DNA of 64,000 nt from CAXTTV01 sp964247295 (GCA_964247295.1 CAXTTV010000003.1:1-64000), one strand, 5' to 3'; shown: positions 1-9,488, numbered from the stretch's first letter. The notes: generated by a model from the letters alone, not told the origin. A program made the numbers and translations.

Positions 1-116
1 GCAGTTACTCTGTAAGGCTTTATGCTAGTAAGACGGGACTACCAAAAAGCCCTGGCATAAAAATGTGATGAAATTTACTACCTCAATGTAACACAATTGT
101 TAAACAATTGTATTCT

Positions 117-1025
117 TCACCGTAATTCTGGTATTTCCTTTAGAAAACGGTCAAGCATCTTTTCCTTATATTGTAATGCAAAGTTTATGATATTGCCATG
201 TTGTTCTATCGTTACTTTTTGTAGTTCCCTCTGTACTAATTCTCTGATCAGAGGCAGGTCTTCAGTCCATAGCATGTTACTCAGGAGTAACGGAAGCTCT
301 TCATCCGGTATTTTTCGGCTCAACCGTACGAGCCAGAGATAGAAGATGCGCTCGATCCACGCTCGTCGCTCTTCTGATGTAAAGACGGGGGAGATGGCTA
401 GATTCAGGTCAATCAGCTCTTCCTCACTGCCAGCCTCATTTAATAATGTCTCCAATGTTGGTGTGATAATATGGATCGCTTCATCTAAAATTATGTAAAG
501 CTCTTCGGGATGTGGTCTTAAGCGTTCGTCGATAATAATTCCATAGAGGAGCAGGGCACCCCGGTAGTCTCTTGTCTCGCCGCGTCGGGCGGCCTCTTCT
601 AGAATAGTTGTAAGGTCACCGATAATTATCTGAGGGGCCTCTCCCTGCCGCAAACGTTGCCCATACACCGCTACACGGTTGATATAGCCGATGGTATCCA
701 GGGGAATTGGTTGTGATTGTTGAACCAGAGGATGATAGGTATTCGGTTCGTTGCCGCTAAAGTCCCAGCCGCCTGTCAAATCTTCTTCCTCTTCCACATC
801 GAGATCGGGGCCGAGGGTTATTAGCGTTTGTGACAGGGTTTCCAGTAGTTTAACCTTCGCTGGCCCTTTTTGGGCAAATGCCTTCTCTGAAGGTGCTGAG
901 TTGTTTTGTAAAAATGTCGCAATGTCCAGTTCCAGGAAAGGATAATGTAGGCTTAGCTCTTCGAGCAGAAAAACTAATTGTTCATGGCTACTCGCCTGTA
1001 ATTGTTGATACAGTTTTTGCTCCAT
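117..1025 (-). CDS. Conserved acidic protein of unknown function
   Basis: A 302-residue protein that I do not recognise. It is soluble-looking (no signal peptide or membrane segment), acidic and leucine-rich, and predicted by eye to be largely helical, so a HEAT-like helical repeat is possible but unproven. The open frame runs further upstream to 1280, but that part overlaps the 3' end of the histidine kinase gene. The ATG at 1025 follows a good Shine-Dalgarno (AGAGGGA), so I chose it. It lies 154 bp downstream of the kinase on the same strand and may share its transcript. Function unknown. Confidence 0.7.
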   Translation of the reverse strand: MEQKLYQQLQASSHEQLVFLLEELSLHYPFLELDIATFLQNNSAPSEKAFAQKGPAKVKLLETLSQTLITLGPDLDVEEEEDLTGGWDFSGNEPNTYHPLVQQSQPIPLDTIGYINRVAVYGQRLRQGEAPQIIIGDLTTILEEAARRGETRDYRGALLLYGIIIDERLRPHPEELYIILDEAIHIITPTLETLLNEAGSEEELIDLNLAISPVFTSEERRAWIERIFYLWLVRLSRKIPDEELPLLLSNMLWTEDLPLIRELVQRELQKVTIEQHGNIINFALQYKEKMLDRFLKEIPELR

Positions 1026-1179
1026 AATCTTCCCTCTATCCGTACCCTTACCTGATGACCTTATCACGGTCGGAGGTAAACTCATTTTCAGTCTGCGGAT
1101 GGACACCCTTCTATATATTACTTTACTGTGATGTTTCGGGCAACAGATAGAATAACCGGACGGTTTTTGTTTTCTATAT

Positions 1180-2343
1180 TTAGAAACTACTGGTACCAGA
1201 GATAATTGGGAGCGTAAAGCTGAAAGTGCTCCCCTGTTGGTAAATACTTTCGGCACGAATACGACCGCCATGAGCCTCAATCACGTGGCGGGCAATCGCC
1301 AATCCTAATCCGCTGCCGCCGCCGCCAGGTCCAATGAAATCCGTTTTTGAGCGAGCGCGATTGGCTTTATAGAAACGTTCAAATACCCTGGGGAGATCCT
1401 CTGATCTAATTCCTATGCCTGTATCTTTGACAAAAAAGCACTGCATTGCCGGTTCTTCCTTACGTCTGGTTCCAACAATGATGGTACCACCGGAGGGTGT
1501 GAATTTAATCGCGTTGTGTACAAGGTTCACAAGCACTCTAGAGATCTGGCGACTATCGGCTGCCACAACAGTTTCACCGGACTCGACATCGGTCTGAAGG
1601 GTGACGCGATGCCTTTGGGCCAGTGGGAGCATGCGGGCCATCACCTCTCGGACCAGAGGCTCGGACTTTATCGGCTCCATGCTCATGGGGATGCGGCCAG
1701 ACTCCAGACGGGAGAGCTCCAAAAGTTCATTCACCATACTTGTGAGATGCTGAACCTCATCCTCAATTTTGGCGACAAAGGTCTGAGCCTGGTCACGGTT
1801 TGTATCGATGGCATCCTCCAGGGTCTCGACCAGCAGGCGGACGGAGGCCAGAGGCGTACGGAGCTCATGAGAGATGTTTGTGACAAAATCGCGCCGGGCG
1901 CGTTCTAGTCGGTGGAGTTCAGTCTGATCCTCGATAGCGATGGCGAAGTAATAGTAGTTGTGTGAGTAAGCTGACCCGGTATTCAGGTGGGCCAATTGAT
2001 CGCTGGAAACTCGTTGATGCTCCAGAGGCGTGATGGTAATTCGCCAGACCAAGCCATCACGAGTATGCTCGCGAATATATTGCTCACCATCTTGAATGCT
2101 TTGACGAGTCAGCTCAATGATGCTTGTTCCCTCTTTCAAGTTATCCAATTGCTGCGATTGGAGCGGCCCCTGAACATCGAAAAGCTCTAGCGCGCGCTCA
2201 TTATGATACATAATGTCGACATTGCGATCGACAATCAAGACAGGCCAGGGAGCCGCTTCCAGCAATTTCTGATTAAAGTGAGAGTAATCGATTGGAGGAT
2301 GTAGTTGTTTCGGGTTCTCACCGGGGAACTGTTCTTTGCTCAC
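1180..2343 (-). CDS. PAS-domain sensor histidine kinase (PhoR-like, soluble)
   Basis: 387-residue histidine kinase. A PAS-like sensor region lies at about residues 25-145, followed by the dimerisation/phosphoacceptor helix with the H-box ISHELRTP (His159). The catalytic domain shows the N-box (LVNLVHNAIKFTP), G1 box (DTGIGI) and G2 box (GSGLGLAIARH). No transmembrane segment is visible, so it probably senses a cytoplasmic signal, unlike classical PhoR. The start is GTG with an upstream AGAGAGAG. It begins 9 bp after the GNAT gene, so the two are probably co-transcribed. No response regulator is adjacent; the partner must be encoded elsewhere. Confidence 0.9.
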   Translation of the reverse strand: MSKEQFPGENPKQLHPPIDYSHFNQKLLEAAPWPVLIVDRNVDIMYHNERALELFDVQGPLQSQQLDNLKEGTSIIELTRQSIQDGEQYIREHTRDGLVWRITITPLEHQRVSSDQLAHLNTGSAYSHNYYYFAIAIEDQTELHRLERARRDFVTNISHELRTPLASVRLLVETLEDAIDTNRDQAQTFVAKIEDEVQHLTSMVNELLELSRLESGRIPMSMEPIKSEPLVREVMARMLPLAQRHRVTLQTDVESGETVVAADSRQISRVLVNLVHNAIKFTPSGGTIIVGTRRKEEPAMQCFFVKDTGIGIRSEDLPRVFERFYKANRARSKTDFIGPGGGGSGLGLAIARHVIEAHGGRIRAESIYQQGSTFSFTLPIISGTSSF

Positions 2344-2352
2344 GTCTCTCTC

Positions 2353-2949
2353 TTATGCTTTCTCAGAAGCGCCTGAAGCCTCTGCTTTACTGTCTGTATT
2401 CTCTTTGGGGATGGTGACCTGTGTCTGCGCGGCCCTCGGCGAGCGAACAGGGCGAAACCGCGCCAGCAGATAACTATCGATATACGTTCCACCGCGAAAC
2501 GTCGCGGACTTACTGGTGCCTTCTACCTCAAAATCAAAGCGCTTAAACAGACTCAGGGCGCGTTCATTATCGGTGAAGATTATGCATTCCAGTTTCAGTA
2601 GGTTGAGCCAGCTATCGGCCAGATCAATGATCGTCAACATGAGCATCTTCCCAATCCCTTGATTGTGAAATGTGTCGTGGATCATAATCTCAACGGTCCC
2701 ACTATGACTTTGACGACCGGCACCAACCTTGAGGCGGATCAGGCCAACAACTTTTTGATTGATCTCTGAGACAAAAATATGTACATGTTCGTCTGTAATC
2801 CAATTCTCAAGCATTTTACGGCGAGCGTCAATAGAGGTGGTGGGGAGCAGGGAGGTTCCCCAGAGTACCTGAGGCATCAGCATTATCTCATGAATATCCC
2901 CAAGATCCGACTGCCGAAGCGTACGGATCGAGATACGATTATGAGTCAT
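2353..2949 (-). CDS. GNAT family N-acetyltransferase
   Basis: 198-residue acetyltransferase of the GNAT fold (RimJ/RimL-like). The acetyl-CoA-binding region is visible as a beta strand followed by HNQGIGKMLM, the R/Q-x-x-G-x-G/A pyrophosphate loop, and a C-terminal half containing NERALSLFKRFDFEVEG, typical of GNAT motif B. The last 30 residues are a polar tail. The ATG at 2949 follows AAGGAG; an ATG 24 bp further upstream is less well placed. Substrate unknown. It is the first gene of a likely operon with the histidine kinase. Confidence 0.85.
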   Translation of the reverse strand: MTHNRISIRTLRQSDLGDIHEIMLMPQVLWGTSLLPTTSIDARRKMLENWITDEHVHIFVSEINQKVVGLIRLKVGAGRQSHSGTVEIMIHDTFHNQGIGKMLMLTIIDLADSWLNLLKLECIIFTDNERALSLFKRFDFEVEGTSKSATFRGGTYIDSYLLARFRPVRSPRAAQTQVTIPKENTDSKAEASGASEKA

Positions 2950-2973
2950 CCTTGTGTTTCTCCTTCCAGACAT

Positions 2974-3000
2974 AACAAAAGGCCACCTTTATGGTGGCCT
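2974..3000 (-). terminator. Intrinsic terminator of the tRNA-Asn gene
   Basis: On the minus strand an 8-bp perfect stem (AGGCCACC / GGTGGCCT) with a 5-nt loop is followed by TTTGTT. It lies 9 bp after the 3' end of the tRNA and just before the GNAT gene, so it should end the tRNA transcript. Confidence 0.75.
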
Positions 3001-3009
3001 CTTATGTAG

Positions 3010-3081
3010 CTCCTTGAGTAGGACTCGAACCTACAACCAATCGGTTAACAGCCGATTGCTCTACCATTGAGCTATCAAGGA
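3010..3081 (-). tRNA. tRNA-Asn (anticodon GTT)
   Basis: A 72-nt cloverleaf on the minus strand. The acceptor arms TCCTTGA and TCAAGGA pair perfectly, the discriminator is G, the anticodon loop reads CTGTTAA (anticodon GTT, asparagine), and the T-arm contains GGTTCGAGTCC. CCA is not encoded. It has its own promoter upstream and terminator downstream. Confidence 0.97.
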
Positions 3082-3110
3082 AAATTTCCCTTGTCCCTCG
3101 GGACGTGTAT

Positions 3111-3139
3111 ACTATACTACACCTTTTGGGGCTCGTCAA
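3111..3139 (-). promoter_or_regulatory. Sigma-70-type promoter for tRNA-Asn
   Basis: On the minus strand, TTGACG (3139-3134), a 17-bp spacer, then TATAGT (3116-3111). The predicted transcript start is near 3104, about 23 nt before the mature tRNA 5' end. Confidence 0.7.
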
Positions 3140-3156
3140 TACCCTTTGAGAAATTC

Positions 3157-3567
3157 CTATTCATCCTCGTCACCTTCATCCTCAACAGGCTTCTCAAGCC
3201 CGGCCAATGCCAGACTGCGATGCAAGACCCGCAGGCATAAAAAGGCGCATTTTGTCCGGGCGGGGCTAATATTGATCCCGAGGGAGTCTAATACGTCCTC
3301 TTTACCCAGCTTCACAACCTCTTCAATTGTATGACCCTCGATAAGTTCAGAGAGCATCGAGGCGGAGGACTGGCTAATCGCGCAGCCTTTTCCGTGGAAA
3401 CGGACCTCGGTTACTCGATCTCCCTGGATCTGTAGATCAATGGCGAGCTGATCCCCACAGAGGGGATTTGAGTCCTCGGCGTGGGCATCGGGCTGTTCCA
3501 ACTTTCCATAGTTGCGGGGATCACGGTAATGGTCCAGAATAATTTCGCGGTACATATCCATCGACAT
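3157..3567 (-). CDS. sufU: SufU-type iron-sulfur scaffold / sulfurtransfer protein
   Basis: 136-residue SufU/IscU-family protein, the zinc-dependent sulfur acceptor that takes persulfide sulfur from SufS. Conserved ligands are visible: Cys37 in the CGD motif with Asp39, Cys62 in GKGCAIS, and Cys107/Cys111 in the C-terminal helix. The extra spacer before the third cysteine is typical of SufU rather than IscU. The C-terminus is an acidic Asp/Glu-rich tail. It is the last gene of the SUF operon, 14 bp after sufS. Confidence 0.93.
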   Translation of the reverse strand: MSMDMYREIILDHYRDPRNYGKLEQPDAHAEDSNPLCGDQLAIDLQIQGDRVTEVRFHGKGCAISQSSASMLSELIEGHTIEEVVKLGKEDVLDSLGINISPARTKCAFLCLRVLHRSLALAGLEKPVEDEGDEDE

Positions 3568-3581
3568 AATTGTGTTTTCCC

Positions 3582-4838
3582 CTACAAAGCAAAGATCTGA
3601 AGTGCTTTTTGTAGACCAGCGATGAGCGCGTCTACCTCTGAAAGCGTATTATAGACGTAGAAGCTGGCGCGTGCGGTCGCGGCCAGATTGTAGCGCTCCA
3701 TCAATGGTTGAGCGCAATGGTGACCCGCGCGGATTGCTACCCCGGCCTCTTGATCCAGAATCGAGGCCAGATCATGTGGGTGAATATCGCCCAGTGTAAA
3801 CGAGATTACCCCTCCCCGCTCTGCCAGGGGTGGGCCATAGATGGTGATCCCCGGTAATTGTCGGAGCTGCTCTAAAGCGTAGCCTGTAATCTCTAACTCA
3901 TGTTGACGAACCCATTGGGGGTTGAGATCCTTTAAATAGTCAATGGCGGCCCCAAAGCCAATGGCTTCGGCGATCGCCGGAGTGCCAGCTTCAAACTTCC
4001 AGGGCAGATCGTTCCAGGTGGACTCGCGGAGATGGACCGAACGGATCATATCTCCGCCGCCCATAAAGGGGGGCATGGCCTCCAGAAGCTCTCGCTTACC
4101 GTAAAGCACCCCTATCCCGGTTGGGCCAAGCATTTTGTGAGCGCTAAAGCACAGGAAATCCACATCCAGGTCCCGCACGTCTACCGGCAGATGCGGAACG
4201 CTCTGTGCGGCGTCTACCACAACTGTCGCGCCCACGGCATGAGCTTGAGCGATCATCTCCTTCGCGGGATTAATTGTGCCCAGCACATTTGACATGTGGG
4301 TAAAGGCGACAAGCTTTGGCTCCTGCTTCAAAAGATTGGTATAGACATCTAATCGCAAGCGGCCATCATCGGTAACTGGTACAAATTCCAGGCGGGCTCC
4401 TGTACGTTGCGCCAGTAGTTGCCAGGGAACCAGATTGCTGTGATGCTCCATCTCCGTTAGCAAGATGAGATCGCCCTGCTGGATGTTCGCGCAACCCCAG
4501 CTATAAGCCAGGAGGTTTAGACTCTCGGTCGTGTTGCGCGTAAATATAATTTGTTTGCTGGAGCGTGAGTTGATAAAGCGCGAGATTTTTACGCGGGCCT
4601 TTTCCATTGCGGCAGTAGCGTCTTCGCTGAGCTCATAGACTCCGCGATGCACATTGGCATTATAGTTTTGATAGTAGTGGGTCATTGCCTCGATGACCGA
4701 GTTTGGTTTCTGCGAGCTGGCAGTACTATCAAGATAGACCAGGGGCCGACCATGCACCTGTCGGGCGAGGATCGGGAAATCCGCGCGGATCGCGTCGATT
4801 GATCGGGCGTTGGTCTCCGCCCCTACAATATTATGCAT
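3582..4838 (-). CDS. sufS: Cysteine desulfurase SufS
   Basis: 418-residue class V PLP aminotransferase-fold cysteine desulfurase of group II. The PLP-binding lysine lies in SAHKMLGPTG (about Lys235) and the persulfide-carrying cysteine in RAGHHCAQP (about Cys375). It releases sulfur from L-cysteine for Fe-S assembly and would pass it to the SufU encoded next door. The frame extends 24 bp further upstream, but the ATG at 4838 follows AAAGGGGA and gives the usual N-terminus. It lies 46 bp after sufD in the operon. Confidence 0.95.
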   Translation of the reverse strand: MHNIVGAETNARSIDAIRADFPILARQVHGRPLVYLDSTASSQKPNSVIEAMTHYYQNYNANVHRGVYELSEDATAAMEKARVKISRFINSRSSKQIIFTRNTTESLNLLAYSWGCANIQQGDLILLTEMEHHSNLVPWQLLAQRTGARLEFVPVTDDGRLRLDVYTNLLKQEPKLVAFTHMSNVLGTINPAKEMIAQAHAVGATVVVDAAQSVPHLPVDVRDLDVDFLCFSAHKMLGPTGIGVLYGKRELLEAMPPFMGGGDMIRSVHLRESTWNDLPWKFEAGTPAIAEAIGFGAAIDYLKDLNPQWVRQHELEITGYALEQLRQLPGITIYGPPLAERGGVISFTLGDIHPHDLASILDQEAGVAIRAGHHCAQPLMERYNLAATARASFYVYNTLSEVDALIAGLQKALQIFAL

Positions 4839-4884
4839 AGTCGTATCCCCTTTTAAACGCACATAAATGTGCTATCCTACGGTT

Positions 4885-6339
4885 TTACACCTCGCTGAGC
4901 TGAATCTCTTCGTCGTTGTCTGAGGTCTGGTCCAGCTTGATAGCGAACTGATCCACATCCTCGATCTCCCAACGCTCCTGCGCATCCACCCAGGCGTCGG
5001 CCTCGTTCTCATATCCGCCGTTCATTCGACTGACAATATTGCGGCGCAGGCGCGATCGCAGGTTTTCCAGCGGGATACGCTGAATCACCGGCTCAAAGAA
5101 GCCCTGGACGACGATCCGCTCGGCCTCTTCGCGATACATCCCGCGTGACATCAGGTAGAACAACTGCTCGGAGTCGATCTGCCCGCTGGTGGCACCATGG
5201 CTGGCGCTCACATCGTTGGCCGCGATCTCCAGGCCAGGGATGGACTCGGCCCGACAAAGCTTACTGAGCAGCAGGGTGTGGTCCGCTAGGAAGGAGGCCG
5301 TTTGTTGCGCGCCTGGGCGAATGCGGATCATCCCCTCGAACTCGACGCGTGAAGAGTCCGTTAATACACCTTTCACCAGGGTCTCGGCATTGGTTGAGAT
5401 GCCCTGATGGTCGGCGACCGAATGGATGGCGTAACGCTGCTCGTGGTCAGTGAAAAAGACACCGAAGATCTCAGCGGCGCTCCCATTGCCGACAAGCCCA
5501 TCACCGATATTTGAGTACATCAGTTTTGAGCCCAGCTCGGCCATTACCCAGGTGACGCTGCTATCATTGCGGTGCGTGGCATTTTTATGCGAGATGTGAT
5601 AGATGTTCTGCCCAAGATCTTGCATCCCGCTAAACTCTACTTGAGCCAGAGGCTGCGTGTAAATCTCCACGATTGACGAGAGCAACGCCATTTCATTAGT
5701 TGGAACTGCCGAATTATACTCCTGCACAAATCGGGCCGTGCTTTCCTGCTCCGCGATAATTATCGTATGAGCAAAGGCCATAGATCGCGGAGCATCCAGC
5801 CAGACCTGAGCCAGAATCCCCTCTTCGATCTCTACACCCTTCGGTAGATAGAGGAAGAAGCCGCCGCTCCAGAGGGCCGCGTGCAGAGCCGTATACTTAT
5901 CGGTATCCACGGGAACGGACTGCATAAAGTATTGCTGTACCAGTTCGGGATGTTCGCGCGCGGCGGTCTCAAGATCACTGAGGATCACGCCCTTGCTCTT
6001 CAGTTCATCAATCAGTTCGGAACGAACCACCGAGCTATTGCGCTGAAGAATCATACCGGAGCGCTCACCAATCAATGGATCTTGTAACGAAGTTTCAACA
6101 ACTTCCGGCAAAGGTTCGCCAGCCTCAACCCCGACAAAGGGTTGAAGCTGCTCAAAGGAAAAACTCGCCAAAGCTTTGAGCGTCCCAAGATCGCCTCGAC
6201 GCCCTTGAGGAGCGGGAAGGCGCTCATACAGGTCCCAGGCTTGCAGACGGTTCTGTCGCAACCATTCAGGCTCCCCTTTCAGGCGCGACAGCTCCTCAAC
6301 AGCGTCACGAGAGAGCCCTTGTTCCAGAGCGCTAGCCAT
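4885..6339 (-). CDS. sufD: SufD/SufB-family Fe-S assembly scaffold (closer to SufD)
   Basis: 484-residue SufB/SufD-family protein, the beta-helix scaffold that partners SufC. The N-terminus has KGEPEWLRQNRL, shared by the family. The C-terminal core reads LEIAANDV-SASHGATSGQID, the SufD-type site with a conserved histidine, not the SufB-type VEHEA site. Its start overlaps the sufC stop by 8 nt, implying translational coupling. This is the only SufB/D protein in the operon, which normally carries both. It may act as a homodimer, or the missing sufB may be elsewhere in the genome. Confidence 0.88.
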   Translation of the reverse strand: MASALEQGLSRDAVEELSRLKGEPEWLRQNRLQAWDLYERLPAPQGRRGDLGTLKALASFSFEQLQPFVGVEAGEPLPEVVETSLQDPLIGERSGMILQRNSSVVRSELIDELKSKGVILSDLETAAREHPELVQQYFMQSVPVDTDKYTALHAALWSGGFFLYLPKGVEIEEGILAQVWLDAPRSMAFAHTIIIAEQESTARFVQEYNSAVPTNEMALLSSIVEIYTQPLAQVEFSGMQDLGQNIYHISHKNATHRNDSSVTWVMAELGSKLMYSNIGDGLVGNGSAAEIFGVFFTDHEQRYAIHSVADHQGISTNAETLVKGVLTDSSRVEFEGMIRIRPGAQQTASFLADHTLLLSKLCRAESIPGLEIAANDVSASHGATSGQIDSEQLFYLMSRGMYREEAERIVVQGFFEPVIQRIPLENLRSRLRRNIVSRMNGGYENEADAWVDAQERWEIEDVDQFAIKLDQTSDNDEEIQLSEV

Positions 6340-7168
6340 TGATGCTCACCTCTTTTTCACCCTCATTCGAGGCAACCTCGCGGATAATCCACTCGTAGCC
6401 CTTCTCTTCGATCTCGTGCGCGAGCTCTTTAGTACCGGACTTCACAATCCGGCCATTATACATTACATGTACATAATCGGGCACAATATAGTTCAGGAAG
6501 CGCTGGAAGTGGGTGATCAGAAGGATACCCATATTGGGGCCGCGCAGAGCATTCACGCTGTCGGAGACGATCCGCAGGGCATCAATATCCAGACCGGAGT
6601 CAGTTTCATCCATCATCGCGATCTCGGGCTCAAGCACAGCCATCTGGAGGATCTCGGCGCGTTTACGCTCACCGCCGGAGAAGCCCTCGTTAATCGCGCG
6701 GTTAATAAAGCTATTGTCGATCTTCAGCAGACGCATCTTTTCTTGAAGAAGTTTACGGAACTGGGCGGGGGGAACGCTGGAGCGGCGGCCAATCCTGCCC
6801 GTAGGACGCTCACCTTCAGTAACCGGCTTATTGCCCTCGCGGATCGCCTCTAGCGAGCGGCGGAGAAAGTTAGCAACACTCACACCAGGAATCGACATAG
6901 GATACTGGAAGGCCAGGAAGAGGCGCATACGCGCGCGGCGGTCTGGAGAGTATTCTAGAATATTCTCGCCCTTGAACCAGATTTCGCCCTCAGTCACTTC
7001 ATACGTCGGGTTACCCATAATCACATTTGCCAGCGTGCTTTTCCCGGAGCCATTGGGGCCCATGAGGGCATGAACCTCGCCTTGCTTCACCACCAGATCT
7101 ACGCCGCGTAGGATCGGCTTACCCTCGATATTTGCATGCAGATTTTTAATAATTAACTCAGATCCCAT
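6332..7168 (-). CDS. sufC: SufC ATPase of the SUF Fe-S assembly complex
   Basis: 278-residue ABC-type ATPase. Walker A is GPNGSGKST, the signature is SGGERKR, and Walker B plus D-loop is MMDETDSGLD, the usual SufC form. A roughly 25-residue basic insertion around residues 115-140 (containing RPTGRIGRRSS) lies before the signature and is longer than in typical SufC. I chose the ATG at 7168; a TTG at 7174 sits closer to the AAAGGAG and cannot be excluded. It is coupled to sufD by overlap and follows the Rrf2 regulator by 16 bp. Confidence 0.95.
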   Translation of the reverse strand: MGSELIIKNLHANIEGKPILRGVDLVVKQGEVHALMGPNGSGKSTLANVIMGNPTYEVTEGEIWFKGENILEYSPDRRARMRLFLAFQYPMSIPGVSVANFLRRSLEAIREGNKPVTEGERPTGRIGRRSSVPPAQFRKLLQEKMRLLKIDNSFINRAINEGFSGGERKRAEILQMAVLEPEIAMMDETDSGLDIDALRIVSDSVNALRGPNMGILLITHFQRFLNYIVPDYVHVMYNGRIVKSGTKELAHEIEEKGYEWIIREVASNEGEKEVSING

Positions 7169-7184
7169 TATCAATGTAACTCCT

Positions 7185-7691
7185 TTAATTATGAGCAGAC
7201 GTATTCACATGAATATCCGAAACGGCGATAAACTGTGAAGGCGTCGTATCTAGCCCTTCTTCACGGGCGGTCGCGACAGTCAGATCTGCCAATGTCATGC
7301 TATCCAGGGTCTGCGCAACTGCATCGCGCACCTTTGCCCAGAGCACTCTGGTCTTGCATGCATCGAGAAAATCGCAGATCTGTGTCATTTCTCCCTCGGT
7401 CGCGCAGAACATGGGAGCGATCGGCCCTTCGAGAACCCGCACGATCTCGCCCATTGAGATCTCTTCCGGGCTACGGCTCAATTGATAGCCTCCATGTGCA
7501 CCGCGTGTACTGAATACCAGCGGTGGGTCAGCCTCTCGCAGAAGCTTTACAAGTTGCTCTAAATAAGCAAGGGGCAGATTCTCGGCCTGCGCGATATCTG
7601 AGAGGGAGCGAGGGCGTTCGCCAAAATGACGAGCCAGATCTACCATGAGACGCACACCATATTCACCTTTGGTTGAGACCCGTAACATCAT
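7185..7691 (-). CDS. Rrf2-family Fe-S-sensing transcriptional regulator of the SUF operon
   Basis: 168-residue Rrf2/IscR-family winged-helix repressor. The N-terminus (VSTKGEYGVRLMVDLA) and the wing (STRGAHGGYQLSR) are typical. Three cysteines at 96, 106 and 112 form the candidate cluster-binding motif, with spacing close to IscR/SufR. It is the first gene of the SUF operon, so autoregulation according to Fe-S demand is likely (inference from the family). Two adjacent ATGs (7691 and 7688) follow GGGAGGG. Confidence 0.92.
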   Translation of the reverse strand: MMLRVSTKGEYGVRLMVDLARHFGERPRSLSDIAQAENLPLAYLEQLVKLLREADPPLVFSTRGAHGGYQLSRSPEEISMGEIVRVLEGPIAPMFCATEGEMTQICDFLDACKTRVLWAKVRDAVAQTLDSMTLADLTVATAREEGLDTTPSQFIAVSDIHVNTSAHN

Positions 7692-7757
7692 GGCCTGTAC
7701 CCTCCCTCGTCATCTAAAGTAAACACCATCGTTGTGTTCCTGGCATCCTGCCTGTTT

Positions 7758-9288
7758 TTAATCCGACTTATTCACTAGGATATATTTTAGCACCTGGGCA
7801 TAGAGAGCGTCAACTGGAAGGTTACGCTGCTCCAGAGTGGTGAGCCCATAATCTTTCGCATGTTGTTCCACCCATAGAACAACATATTCCATAAATCGCT
7901 GTGTCGTTTTTTCTAGCTCTACCTCCGCCAGGTGTTTACTATCACGGATATAATCCGCGATTACCTGATGCAGAGTGTAGTATCCAGTTGCATCGCTTTC
8001 AACCAGACCGCTATCTACAAGCTCATCGAGTATCTCACGCGGCTTGAGGGTCAGAGCAAGAGCCAGATCTTCTGAGAACATATATGGCTTTGCTGGTAGG
8101 ATCGCGAGTTGACGAAGCATTTCCTGCGCTTTTAGGGAGAGTTGTTGCTCGCTGGATTCGATAGTGGAATGCAAAGAAAAGAAGGATGAAGAAGGAAATA
8201 GGGAAGGAAGATCGAGCAATGAGCCGGGAAATTGGATGTGTAGCCGCTGTTCCGCCTGAAAGATTGTGTTCAGGGCGCGTTGAATACGTTGAGGTTGCTG
8301 GGTGTACGATTGTATTTGAAGGTGTTTGCCAATGATTGTGAGGGCGAGTGGATGTGAACCTACCTGCTGAATAAGGGTTTGTATATTTACCGACTCCTGT
8401 CCGACCAGACCTGGAATAAAATGCCGGAGCAGGCGAATACCCTCTTCTTTCTGTAACTCTGGTAGGGCAATGGTGTTCTCGCGGCTCGCTATCTGTACCG
8501 CGAGTAGAGGAAAGCGTGTGGTGACGATATAGGAGCATTGCGCTCCTCCAATCTGGAGTAGTAGCGTGTCCTCTATACTCCAGAGATTATCTAGAACGAT
8601 TAACAAGTGCCGCTCCCCGATCGCGGATCGCAGTAACCTTACCCATTCTTCGTTGTCACGTATCCCCTCCNNNNNNNNNNTCTGCGCTGGGGACTCCAAG
8701 AAGCCTGCTCCACCGCAGAAGATGTTCGCTTGCCTGAGCATCAGGACCTGAGCGTGCCCAAAGAATGCCGTCATGAAAATGCTGAAGAACCGCTTGCTGA
8801 CGCAGTAGGCTACAGATCAAGGAGGTTTTTCCAATACCAGGTAACCCATGGATTGCCTGAACTGTCGGTGACGGAGACGTGCACATGGTTGTTGAGAGGT
8901 GTTGTAAAACTTCCTCTCGACCAACAAGCAAAAACTGGGAAGAAAGTGAAGGGATCATCGGATCAAAAATCGTCTGGGGGGAACCAGGGTCAGGGTGTGT
9001 AATGGCCAACTCGTGAGTTTCTGCCACGCCCCTGGTGACGGGCGGGACGGAAATTTTTCGCGATGGGCGATTATGTTCTGATTGTGAATGGGCCACCATT
9101 AGATCAAGATCAATGGCCGAAAGATGAAAAAGATCGCATAGCTTTCCACGTATATAGAGCGTGGGAAAGGTCTCGTTACGCTCCCAACGGCTTATAGTGT
9201 TTGGTGTTGTACCCAGAAGCTCCGCTAATTTGCTCTGGGAAAATCCACGTTGGAGACGCTCCTGGCGTAATCGATGACTAAATGACAT
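7758..9288 (-). CDS. XRE-HTH / NB-ARC ATPase regulator, interrupted by an assembly gap
   Basis: One gene of about 510 residues that appears in two frames only because 10 N at 8671-8680 interrupt it. The N-terminus is an XRE helix-turn-helix (SQSKLAELLGTTPNTISRWERN, residues ~18-40 region). Next comes an NB-ARC NTPase with Walker A GLPGIGKTS and, after the gap, Walker B LLIVLDNLW and the ARC part with GSHPLAL. It ends with a winged-helix region and short helical tail, without the usual TPR or WD40 sensor repeats. STAND-type proteins of this kind act as signal-controlled switches. Compared with homologous proteins only a few residues seem to be missing at the gap. Confidence 0.85.
8671..8680. 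other. Assembly gap (10 N)
   Basis: Ten unresolved bases inside the NB-ARC gene. The coding frames on either side differ by one, so the true gap length is not 10 or not known; the count is probably a placeholder. Confidence 0.98.
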
Positions 9289-9482
9289 ATGTTTTCTCCC
9301 GAGAAATGGAAAGACATTGGCCTTTCTTTCTCTATAAACCTTCAGCTCTTATCACTTCTCCATACTTTTTGATTGACGTTCAAGCACTTGATAGATAATC
9401 TAACAGATATATGTGGAAAATGTCAAATTGTATCAGTGCGTATAGGATTTTTGTGTGCATAACGTTGGATGATTTTAGATGG

Positions 9483-9488
9483 TATAAT
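9483..9488 (+). promoter_or_regulatory. Possible -10 element for the carboxylase operon
   Basis: TATAAT in the 298-bp gap between the divergent NB-ARC gene and the acyl-CoA carboxylase operon. No convincing -35 hexamer is present at 16-18 bp. The rest of this gap is AT-rich and I see nothing else in it. Confidence 0.3.

Noticed and set aside
1026..1280. Upstream extension of the unknown acidic protein
   Set aside because: Overlaps the histidine kinase 3' end, has no ribosome site, and its translation lacks protein-like composition; the ATG at 1025 has a good Shine-Dalgarno.
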